Below are positions 30,650-42,200 of a stretch of DNA of 64,000 nucleotides, in pieces. The translations under genes and the position numbers were made by a program. Every line of letters begins with the position of its first letter. Within the stretch, counting starts at the first letter, position 1. The stretch comes from Stichopus chloronotus. Its lineage: Eukaryota > Echinodermata > Holothuroidea > Aspidochirotida > Stichopodidae. Below the pieces are notes generated by a model that was not told the origin of the DNA, did not search any database, and was given only the letters and a program-made list of their open reading frames with translations. The DNA is taken from the NCBI GenBank assembly GCA_021234535.1, contig CM037830.1:39283937-39347936 (forward strand), given 5' to 3'.

Positions 30650-32430
30650 GGCTCTCTGGACATCAAACCGTAAACGTCGTCTCTGTCTGTGCACTGTGTA
30701 GGCCTCTTTTATCTCTCCGTTCCTCAGCTCTTCGTGTCAACGTCATGTAACTCAACTGTATACGTTTTCTCTCTGTTTGATCATCATCGTCAATTTAATT
30801 CTCGTTAATTTATGTGCCAGTCAAATCAACAATAAATGGAACTTTAATCGATAAATACCTCTCTCTGGCCTTCCTTCTGTGGTGGCGTCTCTCTCGTTGT
30901 GCTAAACATCCGTCGCTGGGGCAGTCATATCACGACTGTGAACCCCTAAAACCCCCCATATTCTACAATAGGACAGTGGGCAAACAAAAATTGGATCCTT
31001 TAAAATGTCTTTCATATTTAACTTGAAAGGACATTACTTCAATATATGGTCATTATAGCATGGAAATGCCCTCTAACATCTCCCTGATTATAGTAACATA
31101 TAGCAAGCAACATTCACAAGAGAAATAAGAGTATATGCTCTTTCATTTTTATTGACAGTATTTGCAGCACCATTAGGACTGACATCGATTTAAATGTGAA
31201 AAGAATATACCTTTGAGGGGTGTACCATTTTTTTTTAGGAAACTTTACTCTGGGTACCGGTAAATATTTTGAAATGCATAGTAAGGTAAGCTCAACTCTA
31301 AAAATAACATAATAGTCGTAACGTAAAATAACGTAATAGTAAAACAGTCTATCTAATGGTGTTAATTGCTTCTAAAAAAAACATAATTACAACAAACTGT
31401 TTATACAAAATCGTGAAAAACAGAAGACTTGTAAAGGTGCATCCAAAGGAGCTTCAAGCAAAATAATAATATCAGGCCTGTAACGGTTATGTAAACATAT
31501 TAAGCTTAATTGACTTAATTTATAAGTTATGGAGTTAGTTGAGAGGTCCGATTAGTACCATCCCTAAAGATACTGCTCTACTCCCTTGGTAACAAGTTAT
31601 TTCTTGACCAAAAGTGACCTTGAAATAATTCCCTTAAACGCCACTATAAAAAATCAGTACCGGTATATCCTACTGTTTCCTCAAAATATGTGATACAGCC
31701 TCAGATTCGACGTATGCACTGAAATCGATGTCAGTCGATTTCAAAGGTAAAGGTCATACGTCAGTTTTGAGGGTTTTTTTTCGTAATCATTATTTCCAGG
31801 TACAGAGTTGGTAAGTGTCGTTTTAAAAAATGAAAATTTATCTTCTCATCATCAATAAGACGTTGTTGGCCTCAGGACTTTTCGTCACAGCAATAAAATC
31901 AATGCAATTACGGTGCACTGGGTGAAGGGAACATTTGTAACGAAACTTTTTTTTTGGCAATCATCGCAGTTTTATGTACTAATGAAAAGACGATGCCTAC
32001 AGGGAAACATATTTGCCATACAAGAAACGATTTTTTTGTACATGATCCTTTGAAATCAATTAATGTCAGGGCATTCTCAATTATTCGAAAGGACAGAAAA
32101 AATCACTTTACTGTATTGGTGATTACGTATGATGATAGATATTTTTCGTAGAAATGAGTTGGAGAAGGAGGCTATCGAACGTTCACGTTATGAATTGAAA
32201 TGAAAATAATGTTATATTGAAATAATGTTACCTTTTAGTGAAATTCTTTTAACGTGTGATGATTAATCGGCCCATTGATTGCCATAGAGTGTCGTAGTGT
32301 TTTTTGTTTTTTTTTTGTCAGAGAGCCTTATCAAGGGCCCGAGGCTGGAACATCCTTCAGAACGTCGACCCCTTCTAGCTCAAAATCTGAATAGTCGACG
32401 TATGAAAGCAGCCTATCACTGGATCTAGTG
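30650..32430. other. Non-coding stretch with possible LTR-like piece
   Basis: Between about 30660 and 30960 the sequence is TC-rich, carries AATAAATGG and runs into CTCTCTCGTTGTGC and CATATCACGACTGTGAACC. This has the feel of a long-terminal-repeat R/U5 region, but I find no partner copy. The rest (31000-32400) is A+T-rich and without recognisable genes. Confidence 0.25.
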
Positions 32431-32499
32431 TATGGTAAGGAGAATTACTTTGCAAGTGAGATATCAGAGGATGAACTTGTGTCAGTTCAGCATACCTTC

Positions 32500-32900
32500 C
32501 GAGTTCCGGATAACAAACCCACCTTGCTAACAAGACCTCATCCATATGAGGGAAGGCATTAAAAAGCAGATCATGCAGGACGGTAGAATAACTTTCAGAC
32601 AGCGATGCTACAGAGGAGAATCAACCCCCCTGTGCATCGTCTGTGGTCATGGTATGACAGAAAGATATTTTACATTGACTATCGCAAACTGCATTCGTAC
32701 TAACGACCCAGTATTGACGACATACTCGATTCGCTCCCTGGATCCAAGTTGTTTCATACTTTTGATTTAACAGACGGAATACTTCCATATTACCACATGG
32801 ACCCTGAGAGTAAACTAAGAAAACCGCTTTCACCACCAGATTTGGTACACCAATTCAAGTCTTTGGTTTGCCCAACTCACCTCCATCAATGTACGCTTGA
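32500..32900 (+). pseudogene. Gypsy-type reverse transcriptase fragment
   Basis: Across two frames the sequence gives DYRKLHSY, DDILDSLPGSK-like codons (near 32710-32745), then FHTFDLTDGILPYYHMDPES and KLRKPLSPPDLVHQFKSLV. This follows the Ty3/Gypsy RT order CIDYRKLN - IDDILD-L-GSK-F-TLDL-SGY-Q--MDPE---KTAF-TP-GL-EF. There are frame shifts and key changes, so it is dead. Confidence 0.75.
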
Positions 32901-32907
32901 TGGAACC

Positions 32908-32930
32908 AGGGAGTCAAATAGCAACTCCCT
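32908..32930. repeat. Short hairpin AGGGAGT / ACTCCCT
   Basis: AGGGAGTCAAATAGCAACTC then CCT forms a 7-bp hairpin. A longer version with the same words (GGGAGTTGCTATTTG...AACTCCCTG) is at 43279-43310, and single halves are at about 28177 and 59720. It may be the end of a dispersed element. Confidence 0.4.
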
Positions 32931-33369
32931 GATGGAACTGATGTTTAAGGCTTTGAGTTGGAAACAAACATGATGTCATTATAATGGGTAGAAATTTTAA
33001 AGAGCATTGCCACCAGGGTCGGGACAAGTGATGTGGTCGCCTAGGGTGGAGAAATCTGATTAACTATGAATACGTAATACGGGAGTCGGATTGATAGGGA
33101 AAATATAATTTAGGAAGAGTTGTGCCATTAAAGAACCAGATAAAAGAGCAAATTAACAAGGAAATGTTAACGGAAGTCATAGTTTATTACAAACTTTTTC
33201 GAAGATATCCCATCTTCCTCCACAGGTAAGTGAAAATATATAAAAAAAGTCATAAGGCAGTATAACAATCATGAATGTAACGTTCGACAGGTTTTAGAAC
33301 ACATGATAGAGTGTATAGGACGATCTTGATAATTCGGAAGTACAGATTTTGAACTAAAAATCAAAGAAG

Positions 33370-33690
33370 CTTTACTTGTACATAAAAAAGCTGCTTTAAG
33401 TAATCAACTGTTTCAGCATACTGGCAGAGAATAGTGGGGGAAGTGCCGAGGCACCCCCCTCGCCTCGATTTTCGAGTCGCCAGCGCCTCGTCAGTTTTTC
33501 GAGTCGCAATGGTGTCCCCCCCCCGCCTCGTTTTTCGAGGGGCCCTTGGCTCACTCCCGCCTCGTTTTTCGAGGCGCCCGTGGCTTCCACTGTCTTAGGA
33601 CGCCTCTTTTGGTGTTGTATTGATTTTTGGTAGACAGGACCACCCAACTTGAGGGAATTGAGGAGGACTATAATAGATTTTTCCCATTGT
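33370..33690 (-). repeat. Long inverted repeat, left arm (CGAGGC-hairpin repeat)
   Basis: This segment matches 35195-35440 in inverted orientation: CCAGTATGCTGAAACAG / CTGTTTCAGCATACTGG, CGCCTCGTTTTTCGAGG, GACAGGACCACCCAACTTGA. Within it the palindrome CGCCTCGTTTTTCGAGGCG recurs about four times, and there are C-runs. Both arms may be two copies of one element in opposite orientation, or the two ends of one element of about 2 kb. Confidence 0.7.
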
Positions 33691-34019
33691 TCAGTTTTAT
33701 TTGGTCATTATCCAGTGTCTCCTTTATAGATCCACGACCTCTGAGTTTTTTTTTTGTTTTTTTGTTTTTTAGCTCGTGTATCACTCTCTAGCTTCTCAAT
33801 TGTGTTCATCTTTCCCCGTTATTGCTCTCGGTGCCGTCGTCACTCTCGCGTTCATAATCCTCGTCTTGTTCGTCTTTTTCGTGAACCTTTAATCCTTTAA
33901 GCCTTTTTACAAACCTTACAACGAAATGCCATGATAGGAGTATGGTCCTTTCTGTCTCAGACAAAGAGCAGAATGAGATTCGTAAAATAAAACATCTTGT
34001 TATACACATATGGATGACG

Positions 34020-34330
34020 CGTTAGGCGAATGATGACACGAGGAGAGGGAGAGGGTGAGGTCAAGAGGAGGGAAGGAATGTGTAGAGGAGGATGAGAAGA
34101 GAACGTGTATAGTGGAGAATGAGAGAAATGTTACAAATTTGAATAAATGTACCAAAATGAGAGCCGAGTGAAAGCAAACGAGAAAAATAAGCAACATGAG
34201 AATAAAATGATAGCAAATGAAGGGAATTGTAACCAAAAGAAAAAAATGATATATGGGATCAAAATGAGAGTAAATGAGAGGGAAAGGTAGCAAATGCGAA
34301 AATGAGAACAAAAATACGCATACACTCATT
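34020..34330. repeat. Purine-rich degenerate simple repeat
   Basis: Strongly purine-rich plus strand with the word AATGAGA and variants (AAATGAGAG, ACATGAGAAT) every 15-25 bases. The L/F/S-rich frames on the minus strand follow from the composition. Confidence 0.6.
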
Positions 34331-35194
34331 GCGCGAGTTTGTTATCGGACGTTTCACAATGCACCATACATAGTCTGCCCACCCTTGTTTGGTCACACGA
34401 CGTTTGTTGACACTTATGTGTACAAAGTAGGAAGAGAGCGGGAGAAAGTTATGTTCAAGGGTTAGGTTGCACAAGAGCGGGAGACATGGGTAGAGTAGGA
34501 GGAATTCCTTAAAGGTAAGTCAGTCTGTGTCCATTCACGGTCGTCAAATCTGTGTAGAAACAAATATGTCAGTGTGGCAGCAAATACCGTCCATGACCGG
34601 TGGACCACTCTTTCCTCCGGCGTATAAAATCCGTCGTAGCAACTCTCTGGTCTCGGTAAAATTTGAAAGAACGGTTTATTGGTTAACAAAAGCAAATCTT
34701 ATTTAAATGTAAACACTGTTAAAAACGTAAATTGTAAAATGTTAATTTGCAAAAATAAAGAAATACAAAAGGAATACAGAAGTGTTGTGGTAACTACCAT
34801 GTCGGCGTGACGTCACATTTATGCTAATTACTACTTGACGTGGCTTGTTGACAAAGTTGCTTGCGTACGCTTTCAATTAAGTTGTGTACACAGAGCCAGC
34901 AAACTCATAGCTTAAGGTAGCACCTCTTCCAGCCAGGGCCCTTACCGTAGGAGACAGAGTACTTCTTCCGTCCAAGCTCGGGTTTAGCGGCGCTCAACTA
35001 TTTTTATCGGTTGACTCTTACGGTGATGGGCGTGTTTGGGGAACTCACGTTACCCTAGCGCCAGACTTTCTTCACCTCTTTCACTATTCTCGATTAGTAA
35101 GTACATTTTCAATTTGTTCCAAACTAACATTGTGTCATTGTTGCTATCCATATCATGGCGGTTCCCAACAGTGCGCTCCCTCGAAAAAAAATAA

Positions 35195-35480
35195 AATAGC
35201 GCCTCCTCAATTCCCTCAAGTTGGGTGGTCCTGTCTTCCAAAAATCAATATAACATCAAAAGAGGCGTCCCAAAACAGTGGAAACCAAGGGGGCCTCGAA
35301 AAACGAGGCGCTGGCGGCTCGAAAATCGAGGCGGGGGGGGGGGGGGAGGGTGGGTGCCTCGGCACTTCCCCCACTAATCTCTGCCAGTATGCTGAAACAG
35401 TTGATTACTTAAAACAGCTTCTTTATGTACAAGTAAGCTTCTTTGGGGGTGGGGGTGCCTCGGCACCTGCCCCACTACTG
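35195..35480 (+). repeat. Long inverted repeat, right arm
   Basis: Counterpart of 33370-33690. It reads TCAATTCCCTCAAGTTGGGT, GGTCCTGTCTTCCAAAAATC, GAAAAACGAGGCGCTGGCGG, then a run of about 17 G, CTCGGCACTTCCCCCACTA and CCAGTATGCTGAAACAG. A second partial copy (GGTGCCTCGGCACCTGCCCC) follows at 35443. Confidence 0.7.
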
Positions 35481-35810
35481 CAGAGAGGAGACAGAAACTA
35501 TGAAAGGTACAACCAAAGAGGCCAGTGAGCAGAGCCTTGGACCACCATAGGAGAGCAGCATGGGACATATCGCTGTCTGGCTTGAAGAAGCTCAGATTGG
35601 GAGATAGATCCTCCTATGTTAATGTCATGAATGTGAAGGATCCTCCGTGGGCAAATTAATTGAAGTCATTCTCTAAAGGAGTTGTTTTGAGTGTAAAAAA
35701 AAAAGAAGTTTTTTCTTCGCAAGATTACCTGCGGCACAGAAGCCAATCCAGTACCGTATATCTGTGATATTTTTCTGTGGGCTTTGTTGCAGGGGGAATG
35801 GGTTTCATAA

Positions 35811-36433
35811 AGGGGAACTCAGGGGTTATTTTCACAATTTATTTCTCTACAATTCCCCACCGGTATCGCACAATGAGTTATAACTAACAAATTTGATCAA
35901 GGTTATCTCAAAACACGTGGACAATTTCGAGAAACGAGTCAAATTCGCAAAGAAATCGGTGAAGAACTCCGAAAGTCTGTAACATCCATATTCATCGAAT
36001 GAAACATGAATATTCAATACTATCGCCTTTTCAAGGTATGAAGAAGTGTGGCTGAACAGTTTCATAGCCTACGTGTGCTGTACGTATCATCAACTATCAC
36101 TAAACTCTTGTTTATTTATCATTGCGCGATGCACGAACTGCATGGGAACCGTAAACATTCGGTTATGTTTATTCATAAAACGTCATCTCAGTCTTACGCT
36201 GTGATCGGTCATCGTATAGAGGAGGCTGTCTTGTCTTGTACGTGAACGTTTATTTTTTGCTTTTTGTACCCGACAAATATTAAGAGTTCTCATTCAACAG
36301 TAATTAACGCAATAATTACCATTTCTTCTACCTTCAAACACCTCCCCAACGGCTCTATATTTCGGTGAACAATCAGTTTAGAAAGAAAAATCAACGAAAG
36401 CTAAATTTTCTCAGTCAAACCCTGATTTCCCCT
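35811..36433. mobile_element. TTAA-flanked MITE, copy 2
   Basis: The 623-bp element is homologous over its full length to the one at 21749-22357 and in the same orientation. Its right end is followed by TTAA (36434-36437); the left flank is ATAA, so one base of the target site has mutated. Shared interior phrases include CTAACAAATTTGATCAAGG and CATCTCAGTCTTACGCTGTG. It is more divergent at its left end (AGGGGAACTCAGGGGTT). Confidence 0.8.
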
Positions 36434-36439
36434 TTAAAT

Positions 36440-39160
36440 TATCGGAAATTGTGATTAAAAGGACCTCTGAAGGAAGTGGTGTGATGTACACATATTTTTT
36501 ATGGATACACTTTGTTTTATGGATTGAAACATTAAGTAGTTCTCTCAAAAATCTATGTGACTGCATTACCCGCGATTGTTTTCTGATATTCTCCTCCCTA
36601 CGTGACTACAACATCCCCATCGTAGATTCGTCTGTAATTCCTTCCCCCCCCCCCCCCGAATTTGGAACCTGCCAGTCTTTGTGATAACGAGACAGAATTC
36701 ACATAGTTGCGTATCCCACGCTATCCTAAAAAGGAAAAATCACTAAAGTGAATGAGATTGGCTTGTTCTAATTACTGGTATGAACGCATTCCAGTTGGTG
36801 AATTTAATGTCTAAATTCAATCGAGTTAATGTATATATTTAATGTAGACATTAACTCCATTTAATTTAATGTCTACATTACATCGATTTAATGTCAACAT
36901 TAAAGCAATGTAATGTAGACATTTATTCGGTAATTATGTCCTCTGCGGCCAACCATAGCCTTAAAACCACAATTTACTTCTTGATACGTTTGTATTTAAT
37001 TAACCTTTGATGAAGCAAACAATAACTGGTGCCCAAAATGAACCTCTCTACATCACATTTTTGTTCCTAACTGTGTTATTAAAGTTGTACACCTAAAATC
37101 CTAGTTTCACCTGTAATGCGTCCGTGAAAAGTCAGAATTTTGACTTTACAGGAAGCTTTTTTTCACTCTGTATATCTTGATTGAGCCACCGTAGGAATTT
37201 AATATCAGAGCATTGTTATTATCCACCCTTGTTATTATCCACCCTCTTTTTGCATGAACCTATTCTGCCTATATGAGGGCTCAAAATCTCCATGATTTAC
37301 TTGCCGAATCAAGATTACAAAGTACGGTATACACAGAATTGTTTGACAGTCAGTATTCACAGCCGCACTCGAGTTTATAGTCCACTGTGTGCGCTAAAAA
37401 GTGCATTTTCAAACGGTACAAATATTACGAGATATGGTCAAATATTGAAAAAAAATTGAATAAAGAAAAAGGTTCACTACTGCTAAATCTCTTACACAAG
37501 TGTGAGAGCAGAGACCGGCCCAGACGGTTACAAGAACCAATGTTTGGCACATTCCAACTTGGAAGAAGTATTTTTTTTTGTTACTCAAAAGTGGAGACGT
37601 CATTTTAACCTAAAAAGTTGAATCTGCCTCACAACTTGTGCACGACACACTCGTATTAACCCTAATACCTAACTTTAACCCCTAACCCCTATAACCCAAA
37701 ACCATTTTCCCGTCTCCCCGTTGTTTCCCCTTTTTTACTGGGGTTCTGTGTCGTTTCGTTAAGTTATACGGGACTACAGGTGGTTGATCAGCTGATTCAA
37801 ATATGATCTGATTGGTTCCAGGCGAGGACACATGTTGCTGGAAAATAGATTCTGAATTATTGGCAACATGTGTCGACACGTATCGGGATACATGTTGCTT
37901 TGTACACACTGTCAACAGTTTCGAAAACAAGGTGTTGGAGCAATATGTGTCGATACATTTGTCGTGAAATGTTGAAAGAGTACATAGGCCTTAAGTCAGG
38001 CAGCAGCCCGTTGCGCCTGCTCCCCTCAGCACATTTGCTGCAGCAGATTCATGGGGACACCACATGGAGTCATTTTCAGGAAAAGTACTCACTTCCTTTA
38101 CACGATACACACTAATCATTGTTCCAAAAATGGACAGCTAGTCCAATAATGACTAGGTCGGTCCTCCTCCTCGCTTATACAAATTGTGGCTTCCTTTTGT
38201 CCATCGACAGAATTTTGTCCACTATGCATAGCCTCTACGACAAATTTCGGCTACAAATTTCCGCTGGTGAATACCAGTCGTTTCGCCCCTTGCAAGTTCG
38301 CCCCGGTCGTCCCCCCCCCCCCCCTTGCAAGTTCGCCCTCAACTGAAAGTCATTTTACCCCCAAAATGCCTACCATCTTGAGCTATTTGGCATCAATTAC
38401 CGTTGTCCGTCACGGTTGTGATAGTTTTCAACTACAATTTTCATGATAACTAAACGCTGTTAGGATAGCCACGCCCCCCCCCCCCCTAAAAGAGTAAAAA
38501 GATTACAGGTGCAAACAGAAATTTGAATTTGCATGGCAAATTCAACGTAGCCTGAAGCGAGATAGAGGTGTTAAAATAAATGAATTTGGGTAAATCGCCT
38601 AATAAGTTGCCGATAATTCTTAGCAAAGTCCAGGAAATCACCATAGTCAACCAATTATCCCCTTTAGGTTGAGGTGACAAACATGAAAGGGGACATTGCT
38701 AAAAAAAAAAATTTACAAAACAATTAGGTGACAGTGTATGTGAAAGAAAACATTATTCTTACCCCACATTCAATGTTTTGTGGAAAAAGATTGAACAGTG
38801 TAATTAGACATTGCCGCAAAGCAGTAACCTGTTATAGAGAGCGTCCTGTAGGTCAACTCAAACGACGCAGACATTGTAGAAGACCAGAAACACGTTACTT
38901 CAGTCTTTCCCGCTTTATTAACTCCAACCTCGGTATACTTGTATTTCTGTCTGTCTGTATGTATGTCTGTCTATCTGTCTGTCTTTCTATATGTCTGTCT
39001 GGTGAGTGAATATGACCGCTCTTAGCCCGAAGTGACTCAACGCTCTCTTTACCGAAACTGCATTAACCTTCTCTGAGCGACTGCTGCTACTGTGTCCACT
39101 TTACAATTTTAACACTATACTTCGCAACTCTTAACTTCGTAACTCGTTGGTAAACAGTAA
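36440..39160. other. Non-coding stretch with palindromic motif cluster and C-runs
   Basis: At 36795-36930 the word TTAATGTCTACATTA and its inverse AATGTAGACATTAA recur about six times. Poly-C runs of 10-13 bases occur at about 36645, 38311 and 38475. A (TCTG)n run is at 38946-39001. No supported exon. Confidence 0.45.
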
Positions 39161-39171
39161 AATATGGCTAT

Positions 39172-39245
39172 TTCGCTCTTGTAACGATGGGTGCGAACGT
39201 TACCCCCTTTCGCTCTTGTAACGATGGGTGCGAACGTTACCGCTT
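39172..39245. repeat. 37-bp tandem duplication
   Basis: Two copies of CGCTCTTGTAACGATGGGTG followed by CGAACGTTACC lie 37 bases apart. The unit contains an inverted pair GTAACG / CGTTAC. Confidence 0.85.
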
Positions 39246-39249
39246 TCTC

Positions 39250-42200
39250 TTCAATCGTTAATCTCTGTTCTTGTTGCCGAACGAAGGAACGGCTCTAACT
39301 TTAATAGACAGCTTAAACAAAAGGGACAAACGAACAAAACAAAAGGGAAATGTGCCCTCTAAAGAACTAAGGTTGTCATCTTGATCGTACTTGGTCAAGA
39401 CGTCGCTGGATGTCTACGAGACGGATTAAATCACATTTTATTACTAAAAAAGAAGAACTATAAAAGATAACCTATAATAGATCGAACACGAAACTTAATG
39501 AGTATTCATGAGATGAGCAATGAGGCCGCTGGCCGCTCAGCGTTATGACAAAGACATTCTAAACTCAGAAAACTGAGGGCAGGCTAGATTAGTTTACAAT
39601 CCCAAACAAACGGTTATGATTTTATGGCGATTTCGGAATTCCTAAACAACTAAGGCAATCTCTTCGATCGCCATATGTTTGTTATGACTTGTTATGACTA
39701 AGTCCAGTTTGTTTGCACAGCATCAATTAGCATTTGACCTACTTATGAATATTAATAATGTTAATGACCTTTCGTCATTATGATAATACCACAAATCAAT
39801 CAAATTTAGTCACATGAAAAGTCAAACTTGACAGTCATATGTTCAAGACCAAGTCTAACAAACCTAACATAACTTGCATAAAAGCATGATTGCTAAGTGA
39901 TTATCATATCAAAATAGGCCTATATAACTGTAAGGACATGATAAAGTATTTTTGTAACTAGAGCCTGTGGATAACATAAACAATTCTTACCTACCTTTTT
40001 CAATTAACTATCCTATGAGGGCCTTTAAGTGAAAAAGGTCCATTCCAGCAAGAAAGGAAAGGGTGCAATAAAACTTTATGACAGAACCCGCTTAAGCCTA
40101 CTGACGTAGACCCTAAGCCTTTTCTGTACTAGGCTAGGCCTAGTAGTTGACCAGGTAACATCGTTCTTGTTATGCCGTAGGCCTACTCTGAATTGACATT
40201 AATTACACAACTGGACACAAAACTTTGGGTCTAATGCCTGCACATGTTAAAACCTCCCATGGGAAATTGCCATCACAATGATACCCAGTTTTTTTAAGGC
40301 CCCTGTAGGTTTTTCATTGTTGGGGGTACATTTTGAAAAGTATGATAATACAAAATAAAAGTTTAAAACTGGGAGTGGTGGATGGTTGACCTCTTTCTCC
40401 CTTAATAATAGCCAGTCATATTCCTCTCCACCTTTATCAATATATATTCTTCTTTATATATCAATATATCTATCAATATATTATTCTTTCCAGTAATTGA
40501 ATGACAAGTGACATTCATGAAACTTTCAGTTGGAAAAGTACCGACTGCATATACTAACCGCTACCCTAGTTCTGTCATAGCCTCGGCCATTCGCTCCCAC
40601 AGTTTCTCTTTTTTTAGATAAAGGGTATCTTACTTCTCTATTTTGCGTTTGTGCTTGCTTTGACTTTTGCTGTTGATGTTTCTTAACTTCAACTTTTTTT
40701 TTTCTCTTTTTATGTGTAAATTTTTACTATTTACACTGTTCGGTACTTTAATGTCTTATTATTTTATCGCAAATGAACAATTTTCCTTGTGGATTTAATA
40801 AAGTTGTCTTTTCTTATGTTCTATGACAATTCAGCCAACTTGGCATATGCCTACTCATTCAAGAAAGAAGATATGCATATGCCTACTCAAGCAAGAATGC
40901 AGTAGTTTAAAATAGAAATAGCACGCCAGCACACATATACAGTTTCAGAAAGAAATGGAAAATGAGGTAAACTTTTGTGTGTGTGTGTGTGTGCTTTGAT
41001 GCGTAGGCCTAGATTTGCAGCCACCAACATTTTAAGAGCAAGTGGCATAAAACTCGAAACGACTATTTCATTGAAAAAAAATGAATATATTTAGCCGAGA
41101 TCCGCGCCGCATGTAAAGGACTCCTGCCTAGTTTTTGACATCTATTTAAGAAGTTTCCTGAGGTTTCCTGAAATAGCGAGATACACTTCTTTTTCATGTT
41201 TTGACATTCAAACAAAGTCTAATATTGTGAGATGCAACCCCGACACTGAGCGACACTTACAGCGAATGAATCAGGTGTCGTAGTTGTGAACAATAACTTA
41301 CAAATGGAAGCAAAACTAAATCTGTTTCTTGCTCGTTTTACTTTCAAATTTCTTAATCAAATCTCGTTTTCGTCTTCATAATTTGAAGCGAACAATGAAC
41401 TTAAAACTGTCACTGAAATTTACACAGGTGGTTCCCATTGCGCGATATAACATCGATGACGTCACTTTCAGGACGAATTTGAAAGCTACTTATGACGATA
41501 CCATTTAAACTCATAGCCAGTAAAAGATACACAATGTATGACACAAATGTAAACCACGGCCATTACAACTCGTACTCTTGTGTGTCTCTGTGAGCGTATG
41601 TGCGCAGACTCTTTGACTCTCATGAAAGGCTGGCCAATTGCTCAATGAAATGTAGATTTATGGCCCTGTCAGTTCCTTCAACTCTACTAGCCTATGGGAC
41701 TGACAGAGGCTCACGAGACGGAAGATTTTAAAAGACCGAAGGCACTGTAATCGATCGGTCCAAGGCTCAGGAGGCTGAAGGTTCATGAGAAAGTCCAACA
41801 TGAAATAAAGTAGGATTTGCTATTTGAAGAAAAACAAATCTTTCATCATTAGGCTCCCATTATTTTCTTCCATTTGATACTGATTTGCAAAATAACAACT
41901 ATAGTGCCACGCTTTATCCTTAAAAAACTTCATTGGTGAGAGTGCTAATTGGAATTTAATAGAATTAATAGAGAGAATGGCGTTGTTTCGATGGCTTTTC
42001 GATGGCGTTGTTTACTTTTTATGACTTCGTAAGTATTTGAGCCAATGAAATCGGAAGCTATACTGTTACGAGAAAACGGCTATCTTTCTCGTATATTTAG
42101 ATCCATCCACTTGTAACAGCTTCTCTTAAATGTATGTTTTTATTGCAGACAATGTTGTATTTCAAGGAGAAACCGTATTTTGAGCTTTGTGCTCGTAGGT

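Noticed and set aside
34000..34474. L/F/S-rich minus-strand frames of 60-109 codons
   Set aside because: They are explained by the purine-rich simple repeat on the plus strand.
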